Notes: a model not told the origin generated them from the sequence alone. Positions 23,403-36,018 are shown, counted from the first letter of the stretch. The stretch is DNA of 64,000 bases from Helicostylum pulchrum (GCA_025677825.1 JAIXMO010000043.1:124001-188000), one strand, 5' to 3'. A program made the numbers and translations.

Positions 23403-24566
23403 ATTTCCTTTTTTTTGGATTAAAAATTTTACATTAAAAAAATATCAAGCATAGTTTATCGGCCTTTATTTTATACTATTTGTTCATATATATGAGAGGG
23501 AGAGGTGTGATAGGGTTTATAAACGAACAGACAGAAGCTTGGACAAGTTTGAATTATTTAGGGAAGAACTTGGTTTTGGATATATATTGTAAACTTTGTA
23601 GTTAGGAGGATTATATGCCGGTATTTCATGCGTGTACTAGAAAAAAATATGAAGAGAAAGCAGACATGGAGAAAAATACAGCGACACAATCACAAAAAAA
23701 AAAATAGAAAGAAACTGGTCTAGAAAGTCCATACAATAACCTTGTCTTTTTATTGCCTCTATCACTATCACTCGCAATGACTCGGAATTTCTTTTTAGAT
23801 CATATCATTATGAGCTTTGGAGCAAACGCTTCCCGATCATATTTTTAAAAAAAGAAATAGCTCAACGCTACGTGATATAACCTACCTTCAAAGACATGAT
23901 ACATATGCTGCGAAATTGCATTATACCAATGCAAAAAAAAATAATTATAGTCTCGTCGCATATTTATGTTGCTGTGAAACAAAAATGTGTAGTTTGACAG
24001 GTTACCAACATATTCACTGTTGCATAGCAACGATTCACTATTGCATAGCAACATAAATCTGTCAAACTGTCAATCAAAGGAAATGTGGCAACGGTCACAA
24101 TAAAAATCCGGCTCGGAGAGTAAGTATAGAAATAAACCTGTGTCTGAGAGAACTCCGCCCGCACACAATCGAAGAGAGGGGTATGAGGATTAGACAATAA
24201 CGGAAAGTGATTGCAAGTTCTTCTCCTCAATACCAAAGGTAATGCATCCAACAGATAGCTCACAACTTTTCGAAATTTCGCACCTATGTAGACGACAATT
24301 AAAAGGATAAAAAAAAATTAAAAGATGTAATGGAGATGATTTTTTTAAAAGTGGATAGATTAAAATTTCGAGAGAGGAAGAGAAAGGAAAATTATTTTTA
24401 TTACAACTCAATTCCATTACATGATGAAACTTTTTATCCTTTTTTTTGAATTTATTATTGATGTCGAAATAGAGAAAAGAAAAAAAGAAAAGCGACAGTT
24501 TGCATATTTTACAATTGACTAATTTCAAACCAATTTTTTTTTTCTTCCGTACCTGTAGAAATCAAA
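23403..24566. other. Intergenic between RPS10 and RPL10
   Basis: No credible gene. Contains the paired X-box-like palindromes and nested inverted repeat at 23962-24068. The reverse-strand open frames at 23845-24054, 23964-24263 and 24190-24528 overlap that repeat or AT-rich spacer and look like chance. Confidence 0.5.
23962..24068. promoter_or_regulatory. Two X-box (RFX-like) palindromes inside nested inverted repeats
   Basis: GTTGCATAGCAAC (24019-24031) and ATTGCATAGCAAC (24040-24052) sit 21 bp apart, centre to centre, each resembling the RFX/Crt1 X-box half-site pair GTTGC...GCAAC. They are enclosed by AGTTTGACAG (23991-24000) and its exact complement CTGTCAAACT (24059-24068). A further pair is ATTTATGTTGC (23962-23972) against GCAACATAAAT (24048-24058). 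They lie about 500 bp upstream of RPL10. The binding protein is an inference. Confidence 0.5.
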
Positions 24567-25217
24567 ATGGGTCGTCGTCCTGCTCGTTGTTATCGTTATT
24601 GTAAGAACAAGCCTTATCCTAAGTCCAGATACAATCGTGGTGTCCCCGATGCCAAGCTTAGAATTTACGATTTAGGTCGTAAGAAGGCTTCTGTAGACGA
24701 TTTCCCTCTCTGTATCCATTTGGTCTCCAACGAAAAGGAACAACTTTCCGCTGAAGCTCTTGAAGCTGGTCGTATTTGTGCTAACAAGTACATGGCCAAG
24801 ACTTCCGGTAAGGATTCTTTCCATATGCGTATTCGTGTCCACCCTTACCATGTTACCCGTATCAACAAAATGTTGTCATGTGCTGGTGCTGATAGATTGC
24901 AAACCGGTATGCGTGGTGCTTTCGGTAAGGCTAACGGTCTTGTCGCTCGTGTCAAGATTGGTCAAGTTATTTTCTCTGTCCGTACCAAGGATTCCAACAA
25001 GCCTGTTGTTATTGAAGCCTTGAGACGTTGTAAGTACAAGTTCCCTGGTCAACAAAAGATCATTATCTCCAAGAAGTGGGGTTTCACTCCTCTTGCTCGT
25101 GCTGACTATGTTGAAGCTCGTGCTAACGGTTTGCTCAGACCTGACGGTTGTTACGTCAAGTTCGTTCCCCAAACCGGTCCTCTTAAGAAGTACTTCAAGG
25201 AAGCTCTTTTGGTCTAA
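24567..25217 (+). CDS. RPL10: 60S ribosomal protein L10 (uL16)
   Basis: Large-subunit protein near the tRNA corridor, needed for 60S maturation. Intronless CDS of 216 residues, the usual length. Hallmarks are [75 protein letters not shown] and [15 protein letters not shown]. Strong use of GGT, GTC, AAG and CGT codons. An AG acceptor-like CTGTAG sits 12 bp before the ATG, so a 5' UTR intron is possible. Confidence 0.98.
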   Translation: MGRRPARCYRYCKNKPYPKSRYNRGVPDAKLRIYDLGRKKASVDDFPLCIHLVSNEKEQLSAEALEAGRICANKYMAKTSGKDSFHMRIRVHPYHVTRINKMLSCAGADRLQTGMRGAFGKANGLVARVKIGQVIFSVRTKDSNKPVVIEALRRCKYKFPGQQKIIISKKWGFTPLARADYVEARANGLLRPDGCYVKFVPQTGPLKKYFKEALLV

Positions 25218-25660
25218 ATCCAATAAATTGAATTCATTTTTTTTTATTTATTTATATGTATGTGTCTTTTTTTTCTGAATGTATAAGAGTGAGAGAAAGA
25301 GAGAGAGGGGAATTAAAATTAATATATAGCTATATAATGTATATAAGGGGAGGACAATAGGGTACAGATAGTACTCTTATTTTTTAATACGGGGGTGAAA
25401 AAAGCATAGAAAATAGGCAAGTTAAATGGATTTCCTCTCCTTGGAAATTATCCGACAAAGGAGCTTTTTTTTAAAAAAAAATCCTTATATACCTCGGTTC
25501 TCATACGAATATCAAATAATATATATGAACCCCCTCTTTCACTCCTTATTAAGTAAAGTAATCTCGGTAAAGAAAAAAAAACTATCACAACCATTACTTG
25601 ATATTACTTTTTAAATATTACTTTTTTTCCCTTTTTCTTTACAATTTTAATATATAGAGT

Positions 25661-26752
25661 ATGATATCAGTTTTATTCATAAACATAATTCGTTATTTGA
25701 TTTTATTTTTCAGTCTGATTGGTTTCGGCTTTCATTTTGCACAATGCGCTTTATTTACAGAATATCAACGTCGAGTAAGAGTTCTTTTTTATTATTATTA
25801 TCCATTACTTGATATTGATATTATAAATAGACTTCAATACCGGGCTGGATCAGTGCAGGACACTGGCAGGTATACAAAAAAAAAGGCAAATCGTTACATT
25901 AATAAGTAAATTAAATATCGTTAAATAGTACCTTGCGTGGTATATAAGTCTTGGGTTTTCACTACTGTGTGCGCTAGCTGTCTGTACACATGCGACATGC
26001 TGTAAACGAGGTCATATTTTGCGTGGAGATAAATGCCTTGGTATAGCAAACGTAGTATCCTTTACATCAACTATATTAGGGAACACATTCATACAAACAC
26101 AAGAACCATGGACAAACGGTATTGTGGAATTCAAGGCACCAGCAAAAGGATTTATTACTTTTTGCAATATGTTGGATCAAGATCACGATGCCTCCTATCC
26201 ATTACTTTTTCAAAGGTAACAAATAAACATATAATAATAATAAAAATGGAATCTAATGCGCACAGAAATAATAGATGTCTTTTAATTGACGGCACATACA
26301 TTGCAGCAGTGACGCTATTTCTATTGTGGATGATTCTAGTTTTATGCACAATATTCATGAAACTCAAGCGTGCTTCATTGATTACTAGGATACCCAATAC
26401 AGATAGTCTGGTATCAGAAAAGAAACGATCTAAAGCATTAGACAGTAGCTATCACCCTTACTCTCGTAAACATTCTGCGTCTTTTGAAGAAGAATATAAT
26501 GCTGATAAACCTACATATAAATATGCTACACCAATTGCACCGCACGGTGAAAAGGTACAGTTACCGGCTAGTTATGATCATGTCGATAGTCATATCCTGC
26601 ATACGCAACAAGTCAATCCGCCCTTGTCTCGCCACCACCCACCGGCCACAATTCCCGGCGGTTGGGTAGAATACACCGAACCTATGACTGTGTCGCCATA
26701 CTACCATGAAGGCCCATACCAAAACACTTGGTATCCCAATCGAGTTGTATAA
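25661..26752 (+). CDS. Tetraspan-like membrane protein, unknown function
   Basis: Four exons (25661-25774, 25831-25869, 25929-26215, 26266-26752) give 308 residues. Hydrophobic segments: INIIRYLILFFSLIGFGFHF, YLAWYISLGFSLLCALAVC, a weaker one around IANVVSFTSTILGN, and TYIAAVTLFLLWMILVLCTI. The final 125 residues are a polar tail rich in Tyr, Pro and His (RHHPPATIPGGW; YHEGPYQNTWYP), probably cytosolic. The topology recalls fungal four-helix plasma-membrane proteins (MARVEL or SUR7-like), but no signature residue supports naming it. The splice model joins hydrophobic exons in frame and removes all stops. Confidence 0.65.
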
Positions 26753-26947
26753 AATAATAATAGCACCCTCTTTTTTTTTTTTCTTTTTTTTTTTCCTCTC
26801 CCCAACAATATAAGCAAAATTTTCACTTTGTGACGGTTCAAAGAACGCATAAAAAAAAAACTGTTTGAAAAAAAACCATTCATACTGAACTTTTTTTTTA
26901 AAAAAAAAAAAAAAATTGAGTTCTTTCTTTTTCACATTACAGAGAAC
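26753..26947. other. Short spacer with T and A homopolymers
   Basis: Spacer with runs of T (26770-26792) and A (26849-26858; 26901-26915) between two genes on the same strand. Confidence 0.4.
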
Positions 26948-28038
26948 ATGATGGAAAATCGAACCGAAAGTCCCATGCTATCATTAATCTCTGGTACACT
27001 GCCAAATAGTAATAGTAGTAAAACGGGAGACGGGTTAGAATCAACCTTACAACATCTATTAGAGGTAATTGCTAGTTATTGAGATGACTTTTTATTCTTT
27101 AATAACTCATATTTCCTGTTTAGAAAAACACTGCTTTGACCTCACAGTTAGAAAAAGCACTTATTAAAATATCGCGTTTAAGAAAACAACGCAGGTAAAA
27201 AAAAAAAAAGGTGTGACCTTTTTAAATATGACAGCGACTGACATAATATATATATAGTGTCTTGTTAGACGTTATTGTAAAAGTGAATACAAACGATGAA
27301 GCGTATAACGACGATGATGACGTGGATGATGATATCGATATATCTTCGGATTTATCGGACGATGATTGTAGTCAAGATAAAAAGGAAGTTATAATTGAAC
27401 CCGTAACAAAACGTAGAAAAGTACAACCAAAGAGACAGCGAGGTACTAAACCAATACAAGTGCCAAAGGATGAATCGGGTAATTATATCTTTCCTGTTCA
27501 GATCGGTCGAACTCTATTGTTGTCACTTGGCACCATCATACCCAATGAAAACTTTTATAATCAAAACTATATATTTCCAGTGGGGTACTCAATACAAAGG
27601 TTAGAAAACTTGGTTTTTTTTTGTTCACAGTAGTTTTACAATCCTAATTCTAAAAATCAGATGTATTTTTTTAGGACTTATAAGAGTATGGTAAATGAAG
27701 ATACTTTTACAAATTATACGTGCTCAATTGATAAAGATCCGTTTGATAAGCCTATTGTAAGTTTTGTTGTAAATTATGAGATCAATTAGTAAACTAAAAA
27801 CAACCTATAGTTTTGTATACAGGCTGAAGATGCACCCGATATTATTATACAGAAAAACACGCCGACAGCAGCATGGTCAGAAGTCCTCAAGCGATCAAAC
27901 GAGCTTCGAAAGAAGGAATTTAAAAACACTGTCTCTGGACCTGAGTATTATGGACTATCATTTTCAACTATAAAAAAGATGATTCAGGAGCTTCCAGGAG
28001 CAGATGAATGTTTAGGTTATCAGTGGGTGGATATTTAA
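26948..28038 (+). CDS. FYRN/FYRC (FY-rich) domain nuclear protein
   Basis: Exons 26948-27064, 27124-27194, 27258-27599, 27675-27756 and 27823-28038 give 275 residues. A short N-terminal coiled coil (LEKALIKISRLRKQR) and a very acidic stretch (DDDDVDDDIDISSDLSDDD) precede a bipartite basic signal (KRRKVQPKRQRG), typical of a nuclear protein. Then come FYRN (about 140-190: FPVQIGRTLLLSLGTI, NYIFPVGYSIQRTY) and FYRC (about 190-272: CSIDKDPFDKP, GPEYYGLSFSTIKKMI, CLGYQWV). The pair occurs in chromatin proteins such as MLL and TBRG1; this size and order is closest to TBRG1-like proteins. No catalytic domain. Confidence 0.85.
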
Positions 28039-30004
28039 AATTTAAAAATAAAAAAGAGAGAAAAAAAGGGTGTATTTTCATCATACAGCATATAAACTCA
28101 CACTCGTACAAAAAAAAAGTAGTTTACGAATATCATAGGAGAAGATGTACACGGTACAATGTCATCATTTAAATCACGTCATCGTCTCTAAATAGCTTAC
28201 AGATATATACATATATTTGTAAGCGCTCACTTGCATAACTATCAAACTTTAAACGAACTAGAGTTTTCTGTTTTGTTTGTTTCTCTCTGTACGTAAAAAA
28301 TATGTGCGTAGTATTATTATATTTAAAAAAAGGTAGGGTACACCAAGTCTTTTTTCTTTTTATATCTTTTTACGTAAACATTTTTTTTTTAAAACGCGTG
28401 GCTGACATCGTAACTTATCTCGCTAGTCGTTATACTTGCATATGTAAAGAACCATGTACACTGTATGCGGAAATAGGGACTTGCGTCTTGGATATTTTAT
28501 AGCACTGAGAAGTTAATTTTCATATAAATTCTTCTCGAAAGCTTAAATTCCGTTTATTTGATTTGCTCGATTAATTTTTTATTTAAGGAGCCTATAACGA
28601 TATTTTAGGATAATCCAAAGCGAAAGAGTGATTTTATAAATATTATCTTTTACTCTTTCTTTTTCGATTATCACTATTAAAAAGAAAAAACGGGTCATGA
28701 ATTGATAATTTATGCATGAAGTTCCTAATTTGACGGCTATTATTATTTTTATGTAATACTTTTTTATTTACAAGTTTTAGCTGGAGATCGCGATGGTTGT
28801 CCACCTTTTAGTATGGCTGCGGATGGCATTGTCGTAATTATTTTAATTCAAAACACACTATAACTATTCACCAAGATATGTAACGAAAAAAAAAACAGGG
28901 AACAAAGAAGAGGGAAAAAAAAAGCGGGGAAAATAGTCCAGAACAAACTTTTTCATGTACAAAGATTGTGGTGTTCCTTTTGTACTGACTTGACAGCACC
29001 AAATCGCTGTTTACATGCGTACAGTTTTTCGATTTTCTTCTTTAAAAACAGGGACTCTTTATTAAAAAAAATCACTAAACTGCTTCTGCCCCAGGTTATT
29101 ATTTTAAACTTGACATATATTGAGCCCCATTTTTTTTCACTAATTTTATCTTATTAAATCAATCGTTCTTTTTCTTCTGAACCCTTTATACAATGCCAGT
29201 TCTAATCGCTATCGTTAGGATCCAGTGGGGCCCTGTTACTATATGCCTCTGGATTATTTTTAAGAAATATACTGATACGTCGAAACAATATATTCTTTCA
29301 TCGAGATAAAGAAGTTATCTCCTATTCCTACTATGACCCAGTTCATGGGTTTATTACGATTTACGATCGATACATTTTTTCACTTTCCTAAGGGCTCCGA
29401 ACATTCTATATACAGTGCGTACAATCTGGATATTCCTAGTATTTCCATAGAAGCTTTTAGAGAACTTTCGAACCTGGGGAGCCAGCCATTGCAATTATAA
29501 CTCGCGATACGATTTATTGCATCTACTACTATGACTTGAAAAAGAGCAACCATCTTATTATCCGGATTTAACCGCCGGAAAAATGGCTATGATAGCGATG
29601 CTTTACTTTGTATAAAAATATACGTGTGTGTGTGTGTGTGTGTATGCTTGGGGGGAGAGGAGATGAAAGGGGACAGATAGGATCGGAAATACTTTCGGTA
29701 AAAATATATATATATTTATCTCCTATTGTCATCGCGGTAAATACTCCCCGCATTAAGATTTATAGGCGCCTGGCATCATGAGGGGGAAAAATATTGTTAA
29801 ATTAGTGCATTTCCTTACAGGACCAAGAATTATACTTTGAGCATGTACGTGAACGAAATACATGTTATTCACACGGTAACAAAAAAAGTTTAAATAGCAA
29901 GCCTTTTTTCTCTCCAATCTTCTTTTTCTTTCTTTTTTATCTTTTTTATCTTTTTTATCTTTTTTCAAAAAAAATTTATTCTTAAGAAAAAAATATATAA
30001 AACA
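28039..30004. other. Intergenic, about 2 kb
   Basis: No credible gene. Holds a (TG)n tract at about 29625-29642 and a CTTTTTTAT tandem run at about 29930-29965 just upstream of the bZIP gene. Open frames at 28302-28502 and 28966-29157 are low-complexity. Confidence 0.4.
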
Positions 30005-30694
30005 ATGACATTCATACAATCTAACTCAAGTGTCATGTCTATTGGAGCTATTACTTCTCCATGTTCTAACTCAGAGACTTTGAAGTCACGTCAACCTTCC
30101 ATTGATTCTACGCATGATTACCAGTTACCTTGTTTGTTGCAAACGCCAGGGTTTACACATACGGGACAGTGGGATAGATCGCAACACAAGCGCAATGATT
30201 CAGAAGGAGCCACCGTAATCTCATCTACTTCCGATATCGAAAGTGATTCAAATTACAGCTGCTCACCACCACCAAGCTGCAAGAACTCGTACGCACCCAA
30301 CAGCTGGTTAAATTCTGTATATACCATGACTGATAGAAAGAACCTGTATGCTAAGGAGCCGTTACTTCGTGCATTTGATATGAATGAATTTGGACGCATG
30401 AATTACTGTGATAGTCAAGGGTACTTGTTCACGGAAAAAACAAAGACAACACGAAAGGGAGATGTATTAGCTACAAGAAGAGCTCGTAATAAATTGGCAT
30501 CCGCTAAATACAGAGCAAAAAAACAAGCACTGACACATGCAATGCAGGAACGTATTATGCAGCTTGCCACACAAGTTATGTCACTACGAGACGAGTTGAA
30601 TCAAACACGGAATAATGAGGCCGAAGTGTTAGCTAAATATGAAAGATTAGCTGGTCATTTTCAGCAGACTAATGGTAAATTACCACCCTTATGA
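30005..30694 (+). CDS. bZIP transcription factor
   Basis: Intronless, 229 residues. The basic region RRARNKLASAKYRAKKQ (about 158-174) fits the bZIP signature N-x7-R (Asn162, Arg170), with Tyr169 before the Arg where many families have Ser, Cys or Phe. The zipper has heptad positions Met180, Leu187, Leu194, Thr201, Val208 and Leu215, so it is short and atypical at two positions. The upstream 150 residues are Ser/Thr-rich and disordered. The NxxASAxYRxKK pattern recalls Cys3/Met28-type sulfur regulators, but this is only suggestive. DNA-binding role is secure; target genes unknown. Confidence 0.88.
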   Translation: MTFIQSNSSVMSIGAITSPCSNSETLKSRQPSIDSTHDYQLPCLLQTPGFTHTGQWDRSQHKRNDSEGATVISSTSDIESDSNYSCSPPPSCKNSYAPNSWLNSVYTMTDRKNLYAKEPLLRAFDMNEFGRMNYCDSQGYLFTEKTKTTRKGDVLATRRARNKLASAKYRAKKQALTHAMQERIMQLATQVMSLRDELNQTRNNEAEVLAKYERLAGHFQQTNGKLPPL

Positions 30695-31016
30695 AAAATG
30701 CCGGGTTTTTTTATTATTATTATTATTTTAAATATGTTTATATATTCTTTCTGTAATCTTTCTTCTTCCTCACCCCCAACCCTTTACAATAAATTTTTTT
30801 TTTATGATCTGCTACTACGTTTAAGCTCACATACATATTTATTTTTTGCCTTGTAAAGAGTACAATGGAATATTCTAGTGTGAAAATGTATTTATATATA
30901 AATGTAATGGTTCAGATACAAGGATATTATGCAAAATAAATAGAGAGAGAGCTAGTTGACACTGTCATTATAACTTTTATTTACAAAATGTACAATGTCG
31001 TATATATCACTTTTTA

Positions 31017-31052
<36 letters not shown>

Positions 31053-31198
31053 ATGATTCATCATTTTTTGACACTATTATAATTGCATATTTTAATTATT
31101 TACTAAAAAAATTTATTTCTTGTCAATAAAAATAAAAATATAAATATAATAATTATAAATTAGATTGAATTACGATTTATATTTGTATATAAAAGGCA
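30695..31198. other. Convergent 3' spacer
   Basis: Between the bZIP and 7TM-like genes. Contains a poly-A run of about 29 nt at 31021-31049; nothing else seen. Confidence 0.4.
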
Positions 31199-32634
31199 TT
31201 AAAATGTATTGATTGGTTTCTTGCTACTATGCGATACATCAGCTGTAGAAGAAATACTATAGGTATCCATCACGGGACCGTCAAATTGCATGCCATACCT
31301 ATCATCATCAAATGTCATTCCAGCTGTAATTTGATCATCATGGTTTGTTTTTGTTCTTGCATTTCCTGAACTTTTTGTAGTTGTAACCTAATAATAGAAA
31401 TTGAAAAACCTTTAGCTACCGTTAAAATATTTGAAGTGTGTACGTATTTAGTTTACCCAGTGAACTGTTACTACATTTACCTAAAAATAATTTATAAATA
31501 TATGTGTATACACACAGAAATGAGAAGAATAAACTTACCGTAACATCGACAGTGCACATGGTTAAGCATACTAGCCCACGCTGGTGCCCGTTACTAATGA
31601 CAACATACAACACATTACAAAAAGAAATAGACAGACATACGACAGATGCAACCAAAGTACGTTTAGCCAATTTATAAAGCCTAGATGTTTTCCAGTCTGT
31701 TCTAGGATCTCTTCCAATACTTGTTAACGGTCTCATGAAGAGCCATGTTAGATAAAGATTGAAAATCTAACCGTGTAAAAAGGAAAAAAAAATAAGTTTT
31801 ACATGTATGTATCAATTATGGTTCATTAGATAATTACAAAATCGTATACCTAAAAGAAAGCCGTTTTTAGTATCATGCAAAAATATATATATATAAATTT
31901 TGGGGGGAGGGGTTACCAATAATGGGATACTAGCAATTTGTTGCAATCCAATTGTACATGAACCATTGGGCTCTAAATAAATGTTTCGGAAAGACAGCTT
32001 AAGAAGGTATACCGTCAGAAAGGGAGGTCATTACATAAACTTTTTTGATTTTTTTTTTACCATAAGAACAAAAATAATGATGTAGGGGCATAGTAATAAC
32101 AGATGAAACTTGTACATCTTTGTCTTCATTCTAATTGTTTTTACAGCCGTAACTAAATGTACTCGCTCAATTAACCTAAAAGGTTAAAAAATGTATTTGC
32201 AATTAATAAGATACACTTTATATTTTTTTTATTTATTTTTTTACCAAGCATAAATAACAATTTTACTACCGGCATAAAAGACATCACAAGCGAGCATGCC
32301 CAATGTACAAGATATCATATTATCTAAATAAAGATGTATAAGCATTACCGGAGATACATATAAATGTGAAAGAGACAATACTATTGTTTGTGGAAACTAC
32401 AATGATGGAGGTAGTTGCAAATGCCCAAGAGCTTGTATACAACAGGATAACCAAGACTCGACCATAACTCAGGGACCTAAATTGTTCACCATAGGTTTTT
32501 ATACCAAGGGTAAGAGCTAAAACCGTAATACATGCAAGAGAGGTAAGCTCGGAAGCTACCTCAAGACCATCTGGATTTACTAGATCGAATTCCAATATTC
32601 GAACCATTGTTGATACATCATCGGTTATATTCAT
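31199..32634 (-). CDS. Seven-helix membrane protein, GPCR-like topology
   Basis: Exons 32634-32349, 32323-32245, 32175-32061, 31997-31917, 31766-31539, 31480-31457 and 31387-31199 give 333 residues. Hydrophobic segments: LACITVLALTLGIK, VLVILLYTSSWAFATTSII, SFTFICISGDNMISCTLGML, VFYAGSKIVIYAWLI, HLLLLCPYIIIFVLM, LVASVVCLSISFCNVLYVV and GLVCLTMCTVDVTVNVVTVHW. A charged ERVHLV follows the helix ending IYAWLI, where classical GPCRs have (D/E)RY. The tail after the last helix is polar and Asp/Ser-rich. The start at 32634 is preferred to an upstream in-frame ATG at 32769, whose extra residues look like 5' UTR. Receptor function is an inference from topology. Confidence 0.65.
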
Positions 32635-33188
32635 TTCTATCTCAAGAGAATAAAAAGGAAAGCAAGAATAATAAAGAAGAGGGGTGAATCGATGATTGTT
32701 TAAATAAAGAGCTTCGTTTCGCCCCTTATATTTTGTTTTTGTACAAGTCCTTTGGGAAGAAATAATCATACATATTACGATGTAAATGATCTACAAAGGG
32801 TTTATGTATACTTTTTAGGTTACAAACAAAAAGATTAGATAAATGCTATACGTTAATACGCTTTCACCCCTTTTATTAACGTTTATTTAGTTTAAAATAC
32901 TTTTTTTATTTGTGAAAAATACGGTAGGGAGATTATGACAACGATATATTGATCTAGTTTCAATAGTTTTACACTGCAGGAGAATAAGAAAGAACCTCTT
33001 TAGCGCCACTTGGTATAGGAGATTCTTCAACTTACTAAGATACACGTTGAGTTTCAAAAACAAAGAAGTGATTAACGAATCAAATGAGGTTTTCATGTGT
33101 GTTCACTCTAGTTCTCCCTCACAAATAAAAAAATAACCCCCTTCTCTTTTAATTTTTTTTTTCACTTAAAAAAGGAAATATAGAAACT
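32635..33188. other. Divergent promoter region
   Basis: Shared upstream region of the 7TM-like gene and GET5. No gene recognised; a reverse-strand frame at 32887-33096 is not credible. Confidence 0.4.
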
Positions 33189-33942
33189 ATGCAATCTGCT
33201 CAAACTGAATTAGACTTTATTAACTCTTTCTTGAGTGAAATTTCACCCAAGTCTGTTCGTTATGGTGAAGACTACTTGTCGCGTACTTTACCTCCTACAA
33301 GAATTAAGGTAATAATTTACAAGATGAGAAACTTTTTTTTTCTTAAAAAAAAACTTTTATTAAAAAAGTATTACATGTATTCCATAGAGAGTTCCTAGAT
33401 GCGTTGTAATTGAGCAAGGTACTTAGTTATTTACTATACTATCGAATAATACACTAACAAAAGAAAAAAAAAAAAACTCCCTTTTTTTCTTTTAATAAAT
33501 AGTTCCCGTAACAGCAACAAATACTATCGACTCAAAAGAACCTAAACTTCAAGTGACAATCAAAGTACTTAAACCTTCCTCTACTTTTACTATTGCTGGA
33601 TTAAACAGTTCAGATACCATTCATCAATTAAAGCAACGTATTTATCAACAACAAAGTTCACTTCCAGTAAATCGTCAGCGTTTATTGATCAAGGGTAAAG
33701 TTTTAGCAGATCAAAAGAGTTTAGGTGAGCTTTCGGTTAATGAGAGTACTGTAATTCATCTTATGGTAACAGCTGCACCTGCTACACCTGTTTTGGGCCG
33801 ATTCGGCGTTTCTGAAGAAACAGAAAAGAAGTTATCTAGCCCTGAATTTTGGTCTGCTTTGGAAAAGACAATTACTGACCAAGTAGGAGAAACAGATGCC
33901 AAATTAGTATTTAGTAAAGTAAAATCCTCATTATCTGCATAA
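33189..33942 (+). CDS. GET5: Get5/Mdy2-like ubiquitin-like protein
   Basis: GET-pathway protein linking Get4 to Sgt2 during insertion of tail-anchored proteins. Exons 33189-33308, 33388-33418 (31 nt) and 33503-33942 give 196 residues. An N-terminal segment (TELDFINSFLSEI...TLPPTRIK) corresponds to the Get4-binding region. A ubiquitin-like fold spans about 66-138 (LQVTIKVLKPSSTFTIAG, DTIHQLKQRIYQQ, QRLLIKGKVLADQKSLGEL, VIHLMV). A helical C-terminus (SPEFWSALEKTITDQ) fits the dimerisation domain. No diglycine follows the Ubl, so it is not conjugated. The small middle exon is required to keep frame. The 3' end converges on the next gene, 94 bp between stops. Confidence 0.82.
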
Positions 33943-34036
33943 TAAAAAATGGGGAGGTTTTATTTTATTGTTTATTTTACGTATGATGAGGGAGGAAATA
34001 ATTAATTAAAAAAAAAGAGAGAATAATGTCGTAGGT

Positions 34037-34210
34037 TTATACATTTCCTAATAACCATTCAGCAACAGTTTTTTCCTCTTCAGAGTCATCCTCCCATTCT
34101 TCTTCTTCAATAAACCACTCTTCGTCTTCTTCGTCTATTTGATCCGAATTGACTAATGTATGTAATTCAATAGGTTCAGTTTGACATGCTCTGTCTACTG
34201 TACGTGGTTT

Positions 34211-34267
<57 letters not shown>

Positions 34268-35974
34268 AAATCGACTTTGAATTCGATTGGGTATAACGTA
34301 AATCAAATCAGCTTGTTCTTTTGGTTTTTCACTTCTTCTTTCATAATGAGTTTTAAGGTCTTCGAATGATTTAGGTTCTACTACAGTTCCAGCTGTAGCT
34401 AATAAATTCAAATCCATAAATGCATTTTCATGAAAAGAAGGTGGTCTTGACCCCATAGAAGCACGTTTTACTACCATGCTTGAGGGTCTTTCAAAACGAG
34501 GTTTTAATTTCTCTTCCTTTTTAGTGTCTGCCGAACCGAGTAATTCTTCATTGTTTGATTTAGTTGTTTTCTCTTCATAAATAATTGAGTGTCTTGATTT
34601 TTGAGAGGGGCGAGAGGCGACACTAGACGCAGGTGTAAGTGGAGGACTTGAGGTATCATTATCTTTATTTAAACGAGGTAATGGTGGTATAGGCGGAGGA
34701 GGTGTAGTGGATCTCTTTTTTGTTCGCGCAGGTGATTTAAACCTTTCCCAAGGTGTCACTTCTTCTTCTTTAACTTCAATTGACCTTAATCGATTCGGTG
34801 TTAGTGTCACTTTTTTTGTATTTCCTGACCTAATTAAATCATCAAAATCATTCGAAGAAGGGAAAGTTGAATTTGTAGGTGAAGCAATGGGTGATTTCTT
34901 TGATGAACTAAAACTAAAAGAAATGGAATTGCGCTTTTCTTTGTTGCTACTAAAGAAGTTAAACCGACTTTTACTAGAACTGGATTTGACTGTGCCATTG
35001 CTTAAGATTGAAAGTGCGCGGTCACTCATGCTTTCACTTGATCTCATGGAACTGTTTGAGGAGGGTAGTGCACGAGTCACTTCATCTTCAAGGAACTCGT
35101 TGAAACTGATATCAGGGCGATTGGTATCCTTATAAGTTGCTATATAAACTAATTATATAAATGACTCTCTCTCTCTCTTATTTAATAGTAATAAATTACT
35201 TACAAGAGGTATGATGATCTCTTGAAATAGGACTTGCGGAAGGTGTAGGTAAATAACTAGTGTGTGAATAGGCTCGTTTCTAATAATAACATTTTAGCTT
35301 TGTATTCTAAGCTGTCATATTTTCTTATAGTTTTTTTACCTCTAATATATCCTTCAAATTCATTTGCCGGAATAACTTACTGACTTGTGGATCATCTAAT
35401 AAAGTAACTAATACCTCCTTAACTCTAATATGTTCCGCATCCGCCTGATCTGCAGTCATGGCGACCGAATTGAGAACGTACTCCGCTATATGCTCCACGA
35501 TAGTAGTTACATAAATGACAACAACAGGCGCAATCCCAATTGTCCCATGAACAACGGGAGAAGCATGATTTTTATCTGTAGCCAACGCACAATGATTTGT
35601 ACAAGCCAATTGTAAGCAGGGTATAAGTTGTTCTGTAGGGAATTGTTGATTTCGCATCTGTTCATAACTAGTAAAATCATATTGTTTCGAATCTACTTGA
35701 TGCTTTAACTCAATTTCTGCTTCTACAAGTGCATTTTTTCCAAGTGAATGTGGTAAAAGTTGTATTACGGCTGTCTTTAATAAAACGAGATCAAGTGAAA
35801 CAGACGACATTACTAAAAGCGCGATGAATTCATCTAGAAATGAGTTTATCGAACTGAGGGCATCACTCGATACGCGAAATGGTCCGATTTCCGCAATGAT
35901 GGCATGAGCTGCTCTTTGACAGACATAATGACCTATTCTATTTCGTTTAATCTTTCTGCTAGTTTGAAATTGTT

Positions 35975-36018
<44 letters not shown>

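Noticed and set aside
24190..24528. 112-codon minus-strand frame before RPL10
   Set aside because: Lys/Phe/Ser low-complexity sequence in the promoter region; no family resemblance.
34181..34369. Plus-strand frame with poly-Val
   Set aside because: It is the antisense reading of the AAC/GTT microsatellite in the minus-strand gene.
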